Below, piece after piece: positions 15,289-22,879 of a stretch of DNA of 50,721 nucleotides. The notes beneath the pieces are model-generated. The model had not been told where the DNA came from and searched no databases. It worked only from the letters and a program-made list of their open reading frames with translations. Where the stretch lies: positions 1 to 50,721 of the forward strand of contig CAZUGZ010000012.1 of NCBI GenBank assembly GCA_964620555.1. The letters are read 5' to 3'. Every line of letters starts with the position of its first letter. Position 1 is the stretch's first letter. This DNA is from JAPOQD01 sp964620555. GTDB taxonomy: Bacteria; Pseudomonadota; Gammaproteobacteria; Pseudomonadales; Halieaceae. Both the position numbers and the translations under genes were made by a program.

Positions 15289-16410
15289 TCATGTCGCCGC
15301 CTGGTGCAGAGGTGCCAGCAGCGCCGGCAACAGCACTCGTGCGCGCCATCCGCACCAATGCTCCGGTTCCTGCACCGGCTCTCCGCTCAGTTTCCTCACC
15401 AGCACTTCGTAATCCCGCGCCGGCAGCAGGATCTCCGCGGCCATATCCCGCTGTTTCGCCATGCGCCGCACCTGGGCTTTCAACTGCTTCAACAGGGAAC
15501 GCTGGGCACCATTCAGGGGAGGTGCCAGCCGTTGCGGCAACTCCTGCTCTTCCAGTGCCCGTGCCCGGGCTACCAGTTCGAGCAGCACCGCCCCCTGTTT
15601 GCGCAGTACGGCGCTGGGGAAACCCTCGATAGCGTGAAAATCCTGCAAGCTTCCGGGACTGCAACGGGCAATCCCGAGGCAGTGCCGGTCGGACAGAATC
15701 CAGCCACGCGGTTTGTCCACCTGGCGCGCCCGTCGTTCACGCCAATCGATCACCGTCATGAGTACGGCCAACTGCTGCCGGTCGAGCTTCCAGGCCGATT
15801 TGATGCGCCGGACCGTTGCCGCCTCGTCCCGGTTGGCGATTGCGGCAGCCACCTCCCCCTCTTCCAGCAACCACTCCAGTTTTCCCGTCGCTGCCAGGGG
15901 CTCGAGCAATTGCCGGTAAATCTCCGGCAGGAACAGCACATCGTGGGCCGCGTATTCTCTTTGCGCGGCAGTCAGTGGCCGTGCCAGCCAATCCGAGCGC
16001 GTCTCCGACTTGGTCACTTGCTGCCCCAGTGTCGCCTTGACCAGCGCCGGATAACTCAACCCGTACCCCATGTCGAGGAAAGCCGCTGCGCGCTGGGTAT
16101 CGAACAGTGGAAGGGGCTGAACGCCAAGAAGTTGCTGAAAGACTTCCAGGTCTTCGCTCGGAGAGTGCAGAATTTTCATTACCGAAGGCTTCCTGAACAG
16201 CTCGATCAGCGGCGAAAAATCCTCGATCCGGGTCGGATCGAGCAACCACACCAAGTCTTCACCGGGGAAGCACAGTTGTACCAGGGCCGCCTGCGGATAG
16301 AAGGTGCTGCGTCGCATGAACTCGGTGTCGATGGCCACCGCCGCTGCATCGGCATTGCGCTCGAGTACCTGTTGCAGGGCGGTCAGGCTCTCCACCAGTC
16401 GCCATTTCAC
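15289..16410 (-). CDS. rnd: Ribonuclease D
   Basis: A 373-residue 3'-5' exoribonuclease that trims tRNA and other stable RNA 3' ends. The DEDDy catalytic site is visible: Asp28 and Glu30 in AIDTEF, Asp in HSPSEDLEVF, and Tyr/Asp in REYAAHDVLFL. A C-terminal HRDC region follows (DWRERRARQVDKPRGWILSD). Its ATG overlaps the recR stop by 4 bp, so translation is coupled. It lies in the same leftward series as tRNA-Ser and ffs, whose transcripts need 3' trimming. Confidence 0.95.
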   Translation of the reverse strand: MKWRLVESLTALQQVLERNADAAAVAIDTEFMRRSTFYPQAALVQLCFPGEDLVWLLDPTRIEDFSPLIELFRKPSVMKILHSPSEDLEVFQQLLGVQPLPLFDTQRAAAFLDMGYGLSYPALVKATLGQQVTKSETRSDWLARPLTAAQREYAAHDVLFLPEIYRQLLEPLAATGKLEWLLEEGEVAAAIANRDEAATVRRIKSAWKLDRQQLAVLMTVIDWRERRARQVDKPRGWILSDRHCLGIARCSPGSLQDFHAIEGFPSAVLRKQGAVLLELVARARALEEQELPQRLAPPLNGAQRSLLKQLKAQVRRMAKQRDMAAEILLPARDYEVLVRKLSGEPVQEPEHWCGWRARVLLPALLAPLHQAAT

Positions 16411-17012
16411 AATGGTTTCAACTCACGGCGGCCACTGACGGCATGTGCCAGGGTGGAACTGTCCACGTATTCCAGTTCCCCCCCCAGGGGCACTCCGTGC
16501 GCAATGGCGGATATTCGAACCCCCGCGCCGCGCAACATCTCGGTGAGGTAATAGGCGGTTGCCTCCCCTTCCGCAGTGGGATTGGTAGCCAGAATCACCT
16601 CTTCTATCGACTGGTCGCGCACCAGTTGCCGCAACGAGTGCAGTCCAATCTCCTCTGGGCCTATACCTTCGATGGGCGACAGCCGCCCCATCAGTACGAA
16701 ATAGCACCCGCGGTAGCCGCCACTCTGCTCGATGGCGACCACATCCGCGGGGGATTCGACTACACAGATGATGTTCGCGGTACGCTTGGGATCGGCACAG
16801 ATTTCACAAATTTCCCGCTCGCAGAAGTTGCGGCAACGGCTACAGTGGATGACCTTTTGCATCGCCACCCGCAGGGCTCGAGACAGTTCTTCACCGCCCT
16901 TGCGATCACGTTCCAACAGGTGCAACGCCATGCGCTGGGCTGACTTGGGGCCGACTCCCGGCAAATAGCGCAAAGCGTCCAGCAGGGCCTGTATGGATGG
17001 ACTGAAACTCAA
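16407..17012 (-). CDS. recR: Recombination protein RecR
   Basis: RecR loads RecA at gaps as part of the RecFOR pathway. The 201-residue product has the helix-hairpin-helix LRYLPGVGPKSAQRMA, a four-cysteine zinc finger (CSRCRNFC and CEIC), a TOPRIM domain starting IICVVESPADV, and the C-terminal GVPLGGELEYVD. It overlaps both neighbours by 4 bp (ybaB upstream, rnd downstream), as in a tight dnaX-ybaB-recR operon. Confidence 0.97.
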   Translation of the reverse strand: MSFSPSIQALLDALRYLPGVGPKSAQRMALHLLERDRKGGEELSRALRVAMQKVIHCSRCRNFCEREICEICADPKRTANIICVVESPADVVAIEQSGGYRGCYFVLMGRLSPIEGIGPEEIGLHSLRQLVRDQSIEEVILATNPTAEGEATAYYLTEMLRGAGVRISAIAHGVPLGGELEYVDSSTLAHAVSGRRELKPL

Positions 17013-17290
17013 ACCTGAAACGGCAGCTTGAAACCGGAGGCCAATCCAGCCAGGGTCTGTTTGCTGTTGGCCTCAACCTTCTTGACTGCATCGTTGACCG
17101 CCGCGGCCAGCATATCCTCCAGTACCTCCTTGTCCTCGGACAGCAGCATTGGGTCAATCCGCACCCGGCGTACGTCGTGACAACCGCTCATGGTCACCCG
17201 CACCATGCCGGCACCCGCCTGGCCTTCCCACTCGCTATCGTCCAGCTTTTTCCGGGCCTGCTCCATCAGATCGTCAATGTCTCCCTTCAC
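17009..17290 (-). CDS. ybaB: YbaB/EbfC-family nucleoid-associated protein
   Basis: A small DNA-binding dimer that coats the nucleoid. The core VRVTMSGCHDVRRVRIDPMLL, described here in two parts (VRVTMSGCHDV and RRVRIDPMLL), with EDMLAAAVNDAVKKVE, matches YbaB. The N-terminal helix that precedes it is about ten residues shorter than in E. coli. GTG 17290 is chosen because GAGAGG lies six bases upstream. A GTG at 17296 is also in frame but abuts that site. It begins 10 bp after the dnaX stop and overlaps recR by 4 bp. Confidence 0.93.
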   Translation of the reverse strand: MKGDIDDLMEQARKKLDDSEWEGQAGAGMVRVTMSGCHDVRRVRIDPMLLSEDKEVLEDMLAAAVNDAVKKVEANSKQTLAGLASGFKLPFQV

Positions 17291-17300
17291 ACACACCTCT

Positions 17301-18881
17301 CTACCTGTCTACAGTAATCGAATCAATGTCGAGTGTACCCGCGAAGCGCTCCAGCAACAATTTTACCTTTGGGTCGCATTGGAAGGATGCAACCATTTGC
17401 CGCTGATGCTCATCTCGCAGGCGTCGGGCACGGCCCGCCGGTGTCTCCCGGCTCGGCACTCCCGTTTCAATCTCGACCCGCACCGGTCGTTGCAGAAATT
17501 CCCCCAGTGCCTGCTGGATCTTCTCCGCGCTGTCGTCCCGGTACAGTGCCGTCTGGGACTGGTCGAGAACGAGGCAGACCCGCTCCCCATCGAACTGCTG
17601 CAACTCGGTATGCGAAGCCACGTTGTAACTCGGCCCCCGCAACCCGATCTGGTCCAGCATTTCCGCCCACTGCTCCGGGTCGAGAGATTTGCCGCCGGAT
17701 GCCGGGGGGGCCGGCGGTTCAGGCTTTTTTACCGTGGCGGCGGCCTCCTCCGCCACCGGCAGCAGTTCTGCCCCAGCCAGGGTCTCGTCGACCACCAGCG
17801 ACGGACGAAAGGCAATCATGCGCAACAAGGTCATTTCCAGGCCACTGCGCAAGTCAGTGGAGAATCCGATATCCCGCCTGCCGGCCAACGCAATCTGATA
17901 ATACAGTTGCACATCCTCAGCGCTCATCCGCCGGGCCAACTCCAGCACCTGGTCGGCGTCTCCCCAGCTCTTGTCCGTCGCGTCGGGCACTGCCTGAGCT
18001 ACCGCAACCCGATGCAGCAGCGCGACCAGTTCCTGCAGGATGCCCGCATAGTCGGGAGCGTGTTGCGCAAGCCGCTGCACCACCTCCAGCGCCTTCGGGG
18101 CCTCCCCCTGGGCAATGGCCATCAACAACTCATGGACGAACTGGAAATCCACGCTGCCCAACATGTCGCGAACCTCCGCTTCCAGCAATTGACCGGAGCC
18201 GAAGGCCAGAGCCTGATCGAGCAAACTCAGGGCGTCGCGCATGCTGCCGTCCGCAGCGCGCGCCAGCAGCCACAGCGCGGCTTCCTCGCCGTCGGCCCCC
18301 TCCTCCTGCAGAATTTTGTGCAGCTGGCGCACGATCAGATCCGGAACCATGTTCTTGAGATTGAATTGCAGGCACCGGGACAGGACGGTGGCGGGTAATT
18401 TCTGCGGCTCGGTGGTGGCCAACAGGAATTTCACGTGGGCGGGCGGTTCCTCCAGGGTCTTCAGCAGTGCGTTGAAGCTACTGGTGGAAAGCATGTGAAC
18501 TTCGTCAATCAGGTACACCTTGAACCGGCAACTGCTCGGCGCGTACTGCACGTTGTCCAGTAATTCACGGGTATCTTCCACCTTGGTACGTGAGGCCGCG
18601 TCGACCTCGATCAGATCCATGCTGCGGCCCTCGGCGATTTCCGTACAGGGTGAGCAAGTGCCACAGGGAACGGAACCAACACCGTCGGCGCAGTTCAGAC
18701 ACTTGGCCAGAATTCGTGCCACCGTGGTCTTGCCGATCCCTCGAGTGCCGCTGAACAGGTAGGCGTGGTGCAAACGACCCTGGTCCAGAGCGTTGATGAG
18801 GGCCTGGGTGACATGTTCCTGGCCCACCATTTCCTGGAACGACCGGGGGCGCCACTTGCGGGCCAGAACCTGGTAGGACAT
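17301..18881 (-). CDS. dnaX: DNA polymerase III subunits tau/gamma
   Basis: The clamp-loader ATPase. Full-length tau is 526 residues, compact for the family. It has Walker A GTRGIGKTTVA near residue 50, a four-cysteine zinc module (CLNC, CGTCSPC), Walker B YLIDEVHMLS and sensor-1 LLATTEPQKLP. A Pro/Ala-rich linker follows, then a reduced tau C-terminus. ATG 18881 gives the canonical MSYQVLARKWRPRSF. A long upstream open frame runs through ffs and a tRNA and is not coding. A complete -1 frameshift signal at 17724-17730 would produce gamma, ending after residue 387. Confidence 0.97.
   Translation of the reverse strand: MSYQVLARKWRPRSFQEMVGQEHVTQALINALDQGRLHHAYLFSGTRGIGKTTVARILAKCLNCADGVGSVPCGTCSPCTEIAEGRSMDLIEVDAASRTKVEDTRELLDNVQYAPSSCRFKVYLIDEVHMLSTSSFNALLKTLEEPPAHVKFLLATTEPQKLPATVLSRCLQFNLKNMVPDLIVRQLHKILQEEGADGEEAALWLLARAADGSMRDALSLLDQALAFGSGQLLEAEVRDMLGSVDFQFVHELLMAIAQGEAPKALEVVQRLAQHAPDYAGILQELVALLHRVAVAQAVPDATDKSWGDADQVLELARRMSAEDVQLYYQIALAGRRDIGFSTDLRSGLEMTLLRMIAFRPSLVVDETLAGAELLPVAEEAAATVKKPEPPAPPASGGKSLDPEQWAEMLDQIGLRGPSYNVASHTELQQFDGERVCLVLDQSQTALYRDDSAEKIQQALGEFLQRPVRVEIETGVPSRETPAGRARRLRDEHQRQMVASFQCDPKVKLLLERFAGTLDIDSITVDR
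17692..17754 (-). promoter_or_regulatory. Programmed -1 ribosomal frameshift signal in dnaX
   Basis: The slippery heptamer A-AAA-AAG is at 17730-17724, in the correct phase (codons GTA AAA AAG). A Shine-Dalgarno-like GGAGGAGG lies 13 bases upstream (17751-17744). Ten bases downstream are the two arms of a 7-bp perfect stem, CCGCCGG and CCGGCGG. After a -1 slip the ribosome reads GCC and then TGA (17721-17719). All three elements of the E. coli dnaX signal are present in the same order, so a short gamma form is expected. Confidence 0.85.
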
Positions 18882-18986
18882 GACGAAGTTTATGGTTACC
18901 TGTTGCTGCCCGTGCAAGCATACACGATGGCATAGGCCGGATATAGCCGCGCGACTCCCGGTAGAGGCCACCACTGCAACTGCCAT

Positions 18987-19100
18987 GGGTGGCGGCCCGG
19001 ACAGCCGCACCCCGGCACCCGAGACAGTAACTACCGTTGCTCCCTTCCGGGCCTGGCGGGGTTCGCTACCTATCGTTGCGGGGGGACCGTCTGGGCCACC
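18987..19100 (-). ncRNA. ffs: 4.5S RNA of the signal recognition particle (bacterial small SRP RNA)
   Basis: The minus strand contains the SRP hairpin core CCAGGCCCGGAAGGGAGCA with its symmetric and asymmetric internal loops. The long arms close with GGUGGCCC at the 5' end pairing with the 3' GGGCCGCCACC. The 114-nt length equals that of E. coli 4.5S RNA. It binds Ffh to target membrane proteins. It lies between tRNA-Ser, 6 bp upstream, and dnaX, about 105 bp downstream. Ends are estimated from the closing stem. Confidence 0.93.
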
Positions 19101-19106
19101 ATGACA

Positions 19107-19194
19107 TGGCGGAGAGGAAGGGATTCGAACCCTTGATACGTTGCCGTATACACACTTTCCAGGCGTGCTCCTTAAGCCACTCGGACACCTCTCC
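19107..19194 (-). tRNA. tRNA-Ser, anticodon GGA
   Basis: An 88-nt class II tRNA with the 7-bp acceptor GGAGAGG/CCUCUCC, discriminator G and an encoded CCA. It has an anticodon loop CUGGAAA reading GGA, a long variable arm closed around ACGGCAACGU, and the T-loop GGUUCGAAUCC. It decodes UCC and UCU. Its 3' end is only 6 bp from the 5' end of ffs. Confidence 0.97.
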
Positions 19195-19207
19195 CGGTGC
19201 GGCGCGC

Positions 19208-19216
19208 ATCTTATCA
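19208..19216 (-). promoter_or_regulatory. Possible extended -10 promoter for tRNA-Ser/ffs
   Basis: On the minus strand TGATAAGAT provides a TGn plus TAAGAT -10 box, with its 3' end 14 bp before the mature tRNA-Ser 5' end. A GC-rich discriminator follows, as expected for stable-RNA promoters. No good -35 box is seen, so the call is tentative. Confidence 0.4.
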
Positions 19217-19297
19217 CAGGCGCCGTCGGATGGTATTCCCTGAAGACTGACTCCGACCTGCCCACCCGGCAACGCGTTGAAAAACCGGCCCTGGTCG

Positions 19298-19313
19298 GTT
19301 CGGACGTCCGAAC
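19298..19313. repeat. 16-bp perfect palindrome between queF and tRNA-Ser
   Basis: GTTCGGACGTCCGAAC is a perfect dyad 10 bp past the queF stop on the minus strand. It has no trailing T-run, so it is not a standard terminator. A protein-binding site or stabilising 3' hairpin for the queF transcript is possible. Confidence 0.3.
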
Positions 19314-19323
19314 GGATCAACGG

Positions 19324-20157
19324 CTACTGCCGAATGCTGCGCAAGCGCGGCGCCCCGGATTGCCCGGTGCTGCGAAAGGGGTTGATATCCAGGCCTCCAC
19401 GACGGGTATACAGCGCCTGCACCGACAACTGGTCGGGGCCGCAGGCATGCAGTAGATGCAGAAAGATTCGTTCGACGCACTGTTCATGGAATTCTCGATG
19501 CTGTCGATAACTCAACAGGTAGGTCAACAGGGAGGACGGGTCCAGATCACTTCCCCGGCAACGGATCACCACGCTGGCCCAATCGGGTTGACCGGTGACG
19601 GGACACAGGGAACGCAGGAGATGGCTGTGCCAGCAACCACCGACTCCCGGGGTCGAGCGCAGCAGTTCCGGGCGCGGCATTTCGGCCACGGCGGCGGGCT
19701 GACATTGGTCCAGGCAGATGCCGGGCAGGGTGCCGGGCACCAGTTCTTCCGCCTCTATCGACAACAACTGCACGGTTGGCGTCAGGCCAATGACCGGCGC
19801 CAGGTCCGCTGCGATGGTCGTACACAGCGCCTCGGCATTTTGAAATACCCGGTAATTGAGTGAATTGAGATAGAGCTTGCAGGATTTTGATTCGACCAGA
19901 TTGGGGGAATGGCAGGGCACCGCTATGCGGGCAACGCCCGCCCTGGGCACCTCGTTTGCGTCCAGCCAGGACAGTTCCCAGGCGTGCCAGATGTCCTCGC
20001 CCACGAAGGGTAGCGGCGCGCCAGCCTCCAGGTCCAGCCCGTCGCGGGCCCCTTGCCGGGGCACAGCGTAGAGTACTTCCGGCGCGTAAGCCGTGACCGG
20101 CGGAGTCGCCTGGCCCAGTGGGTTTTCGGGCCGGGATGAACCTACTCGCGCAGACAT
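19324..20157 (-). CDS. queF: NADPH-dependent 7-cyano-7-deazaguanine reductase (QueF, long type)
   Basis: Reduces preQ0 to preQ1 in queuosine biosynthesis. The 277-residue length is that of the two-domain enterobacterial form. Family blocks include DIWHAWELSWLDANEVP, SPNLVESKSCKLYLNSL, the active-site Cys in SLCPVTGQPDW and the E78-type motif FHEQCVERIF. The terminal YTRRGGLDINPFR is also canonical. Its ATG overlaps the end of the ABC permease gene by 16 bp. The two may be co-transcribed, but no functional link is known. Confidence 0.95.
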   Translation of the reverse strand: MSARVGSSRPENPLGQATPPVTAYAPEVLYAVPRQGARDGLDLEAGAPLPFVGEDIWHAWELSWLDANEVPRAGVARIAVPCHSPNLVESKSCKLYLNSLNYRVFQNAEALCTTIAADLAPVIGLTPTVQLLSIEAEELVPGTLPGICLDQCQPAAVAEMPRPELLRSTPGVGGCWHSHLLRSLCPVTGQPDWASVVIRCRGSDLDPSSLLTYLLSYRQHREFHEQCVERIFLHLLHACGPDQLSVQALYTRRGGLDINPFRSTGQSGAPRLRSIRQ

Positions 20158-20915
20158 TTCCCGGTATTCAACAGGTGCAGACCGTAGGCATATGCGGCAA
20201 CGGTAAACGTGATGATCATGGCGATTGCAAAGCCCACATTCACATCACTCACTCCCAACACCCCGTAGCGGAATCCATTGACCACGTACACCAGGGGATT
20301 GAAACGGGACACTCCGGCCCAGAAATCAGACAGCAGATCCAGCGAGTAAAACACACCGCCCAGGTAGATCAGCGGTGTCAGCACAAACGTCGGTATGATC
20401 GAAATGTCATCGAAATTGTTGGCAAAAACCGCGTTGATAAAGCCGAACAGACTGAACAAAACGGCGGTCAGCAGCACGATAAGCAGGGTCAGCGACAAGT
20501 GCTGCACCCGCAGTTCCGTAAACATCAGGGACAGGGAGGTCACGATCAGGGCCACCAGTATCGCCCGGCTGCAACTGCCCACCACGTAGCCGAGCAGAAT
20601 GACGTAACTGGGTACCGGCGACACCAGCAGTTCTTCGACACTGCGGCTGAATTTCGCCCCAAAAAAAGAGGCCACGACATTGGCATATGCGTTGGTGACC
20701 ACCGCCATCATGATCAGCCCCGGCACCACGAATTGGATGTAGCTGAAACCGCCCATTTCGCCGATTCTGGAACCGATGAGGGTGCCGAAGATGACGAAGT
20801 ACAGGGACATGGTAATGGCAGGCGGCACCAGGGTCTGGGGCCAGATGCGCAGGTAGCGGCGCACTTCCTTGATGAGGATGGTACAAAAGGCGATCCATTT
20901 TTCGTAGTTACTCAC
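20142..20915 (-). CDS. yadH: ABC-2 type exporter permease (YadH-like)
   Basis: A 257-residue membrane protein with six hydrophobic segments and the ABC-2 permease signature region ELLVSPVPSYVILLGYVVG. NPLVYVVNGFRYGVLG near the C-terminus is typical of the YadH/NodJ group. It would form a dimer with the upstream ATPase, whose stop it overlaps by 8 bp, to export an unidentified lipid, glycan or drug. Substrate cannot be inferred. Confidence 0.9.
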   Translation of the reverse strand: MSNYEKWIAFCTILIKEVRRYLRIWPQTLVPPAITMSLYFVIFGTLIGSRIGEMGGFSYIQFVVPGLIMMAVVTNAYANVVASFFGAKFSRSVEELLVSPVPSYVILLGYVVGSCSRAILVALIVTSLSLMFTELRVQHLSLTLLIVLLTAVLFSLFGFINAVFANNFDDISIIPTFVLTPLIYLGGVFYSLDLLSDFWAGVSRFNPLVYVVNGFRYGVLGVSDVNVGFAIAMIITFTVAAYAYGLHLLNTGKCLRE

Positions 20916-21843
20916 CGCTTTGCTCCCATTCGGTTTCAGTGAGCAGGCTCACGAACATTTCCTCCAGCCGGTTGGCCTTGTTGCGCATGCTGGCAACTTC
21001 GACGCCCTGGGCGGAGACCGCCTCGAACATGGCATTCATGTGCTGATCCCTGTTCACCCATACTTCCAGTGTTTTCGGGTCCAGCACCTCACAGTGGAAA
21101 TCGGCCAGGGAAAACTCCGCCGGCAGTTCCCCGCGCAGGTCGAGAATGAACTTCTCGGTGCGCAACTGTTGCAGTAATTCACGCATCCCGCTGTGCTCGA
21201 TAATCCGCCCGTGATCGATTATGGCAATATTCCGGCAAAAGTTTTCGGCCTCTTCCAGGTAGTGCGTAGTGAGTATGATGGTGGTTCCCGCAGCATTGAT
21301 GTCACGCAGAAAGCCCCACATGGAGCGGCGCATTTCAATATCCACACCGGCGGTGGGTTCATCGAGAATCAGCAGTCGGGGCTGGTGCACCAACGATCTC
21401 GCGATCATCAGGCGGCGCTTCATGCCACCTGACAATTCCCGCACCTGGTCGCTTCGCCGCTCCCACAAACCCAGTTCTTTGAGGTACATTTCGGCGCGCT
21501 GGCGGGCCAGGCCCAGCGGCAGACCATAATAACCTCCCTGGGTCACCACGATGTCCATGACTCGCTCGAAATTATTGAAGTTGAATTCCTGGGGAACGAT
21601 GCCGATGGCTTTTTTTGCCCGGGCAAAATCCTCGTCGATATTGATACCGAAAATCTCAACCGACCCACTCGACTTGTTGACGAGAGAAAACAGAATGCCG
21701 ATGATGGTCGATTTGCCGGCGCCATTGGGGCCCAGAAGTCCATAGAAGTCACCTTCTTCCACCGTCAGGCTGATACCTTTCAGCGCCTCTACTCCATTGT
21801 CGTAGACCTTGCGCAAGTCCCTGATCGCCAACGCGGTTGCCAT
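20908..21843 (-). CDS. yadG: ABC-2 type exporter ATP-binding protein (YadG-like)
   Basis: A 311-residue ATPase with Walker A GPNGAGKST, Q-loop IVPQEFNFNNF, signature LSGGMKRRLMIARSL, Walker B LLILDEPTAGVD and an H-loop in LTTHYLEEAE. It has the C-terminal regulatory extension usual for DrrA/CcmA-like subunits. It is paired with the permease downstream. The upstream gap to the tRNA genes is a divergent promoter region. Confidence 0.93.
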   Translation of the reverse strand: MATALAIRDLRKVYDNGVEALKGISLTVEEGDFYGLLGPNGAGKSTIIGILFSLVNKSSGSVEIFGINIDEDFARAKKAIGIVPQEFNFNNFERVMDIVVTQGGYYGLPLGLARQRAEMYLKELGLWERRSDQVRELSGGMKRRLMIARSLVHQPRLLILDEPTAGVDIEMRRSMWGFLRDINAAGTTIILTTHYLEEAENFCRNIAIIDHGRIIEHSGMRELLQQLRTEKFILDLRGELPAEFSLADFHCEVLDPKTLEVWVNRDQHMNAMFEAVSAQGVEVASMRNKANRLEEMFVSLLTETEWEQSGE

Positions 21844-21933
21844 GGCTCCCCTCGGTTTTTCAAAAAAAGCCAGGCATTATATAGAAAGCGGCTTCGATAC
21901 GCAGTAAGGACCCGGGCGGGTGGTACAAACCGG

Positions 21934-21963
21934 TTGACGATTCAGTGGCCTATTGCCTAGAAT
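21934..21963 (+). promoter_or_regulatory. Predicted promoter of the tRNA-Glu/tRNA-Gly transcript
   Basis: TTGACG (21934-21939) and TAGAAT (21958-21963) are 18 bp apart, followed by the GC-rich stretch GCCCGCC typical of growth-rate-controlled stable-RNA promoters. The mature tRNA-Glu starts 28 bp downstream. Confidence 0.6.
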
Positions 21964-21990
21964 GCCCGCCTTCCGATAGCAGCCTGCCGT

Positions 21991-22066
21991 GTCCCCTTCG
22001 TCTAGTGGCCCAGGACCCCGCCCTTTCACGGCGGTAACAGGGGTTCGAACCCCCTAGGGGACGCCA
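21991..22066 (+). tRNA. tRNA-Glu, anticodon UUC
   Basis: A 76-nt cloverleaf with acceptor GUCCCCU/AGGGGAC, anticodon loop CUUUCAC reading UUC, T-loop GGUUCGAAC and an encoded CCA. It is first of a two-tRNA transcript. Confidence 0.97.
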
Positions 22067-22084
22067 TACACTGCTTTCGGAGAG

Positions 22085-22160
22085 GCGGGAATAGCTCAGT
22101 TGGTAGAGCGCAACCTTGCCAAGGTTGAGGTCGCGAGTTCGAGCCTCGTTTCCCGCTCCA
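22085..22160 (+). tRNA. tRNA-Gly, anticodon GCC
   Basis: A 76-nt cloverleaf with acceptor GCGGGAA/UUCCCGC, D-arm AGCUCAGUUGGUAGAGC, anticodon loop UUGCCAA reading GCC, T-loop AGUUCGAGC and an encoded CCA. It lies 18 bp after tRNA-Glu. No clear terminator follows, and the 162 bp to msrB hold no other feature. Confidence 0.97.
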
Positions 22161-22322
22161 GATTTTACCGGGGGCTTTCAATTGCGGACCCGGGATCGCG
22201 AATCGGCACAGAACCAGCCGCCCAGGCGGCTGCCGATACCACCCGCGCACTGCCAGACCCCGACCCGTTCGCCGGGTGACCCTCGGCGACGGTCTTCTGC
22301 CGCAGACGGCGACCGCGGAGAA

Positions 22323-22712
22323 TCAGTCTTTCCGCAAGTCGATGGAGGCGGAATTGATGCAGTAGCGCAATCCGGTGGGTTGCGGCCCGTCTTCGAACAC
22401 ATGCCCCAAATGAGCACTACAGTGTTCGCAGAGCACTTCGGTGCGCAGCATTCCATGACTGTTATCCGGAATCTCGCGGACCATCCCGGCCTCGACCGGT
22501 TGGAAAAAACTGGGCCAGCCACTGCCCGAATCGTATTTGGCAGTCGCTAGAAACAGGGGTTGATCGCAGCACTTGCAGTGGTATGTGCCCGGTTCCTTGC
22601 AGTTCCAGTACTTGCCGCTGAAAGCGGGCTCGGTGCCCTTCTGCCGACAGATGGCATATTCCTGCGGGGTCAAATTGTCGCGCCAGTATTTGTCCTGATC
22701 CAGATCGGTCAT
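22323..22712 (-). CDS. msrB: Peptide-methionine (R)-S-oxide reductase
   Basis: Repairs the R-epimer of methionine sulfoxide in proteins, using thioredoxin. The 129-residue product has the zinc-binding pairs Cys46/Cys49 (CKCC) and Cys95/Cys98 (CEHC), substrate-site residues in SGSGWPSFFQP, and the catalytic Cys118 in LRYCINS. ATG 22712 has GAGG seven bases upstream. The longer upstream frame is discarded. It stands alone and is convergent with the tRNA pair. Confidence 0.96.
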   Translation of the reverse strand: MTDLDQDKYWRDNLTPQEYAICRQKGTEPAFSGKYWNCKEPGTYHCKCCDQPLFLATAKYDSGSGWPSFFQPVEAGMVREIPDNSHGMLRTEVLCEHCSAHLGHVFEDGPQPTGLRYCINSASIDLRKD

Positions 22713-22879
22713 TGTGGCCTCCACACCTGCGTCAATTGCTCTTCGCGCGGCCGCGTTGGTTCTCGCCCGCGGCGGTACCCTGTCCATTGCAGTCCGCGCC
22801 TACACTAGCGGCTCTGCCGGCCGGACTCAAGTCGCATCATTTTCATGCCCTTTTTCAGCTATCCTCTGCCATGGCGCGC

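Noticed and set aside
18882..19265. Upstream extension of the dnaX frame
   Set aside because: It runs through the 4.5S RNA and tRNA-Ser genes, and the canonical DnaX N-terminus begins at 18881.
20118..20942. 274-residue plus-strand ORF opposite the ABC permease
   Set aside because: Its His/Gln-rich composition is typical of antisense frames of hydrophobic genes.
22026..22250. Small minus-strand ORF with RGSNSRPQPW-like peptide
   Set aside because: It is the antisense of the tRNA-Glu and tRNA-Gly genes, a common annotation artefact.
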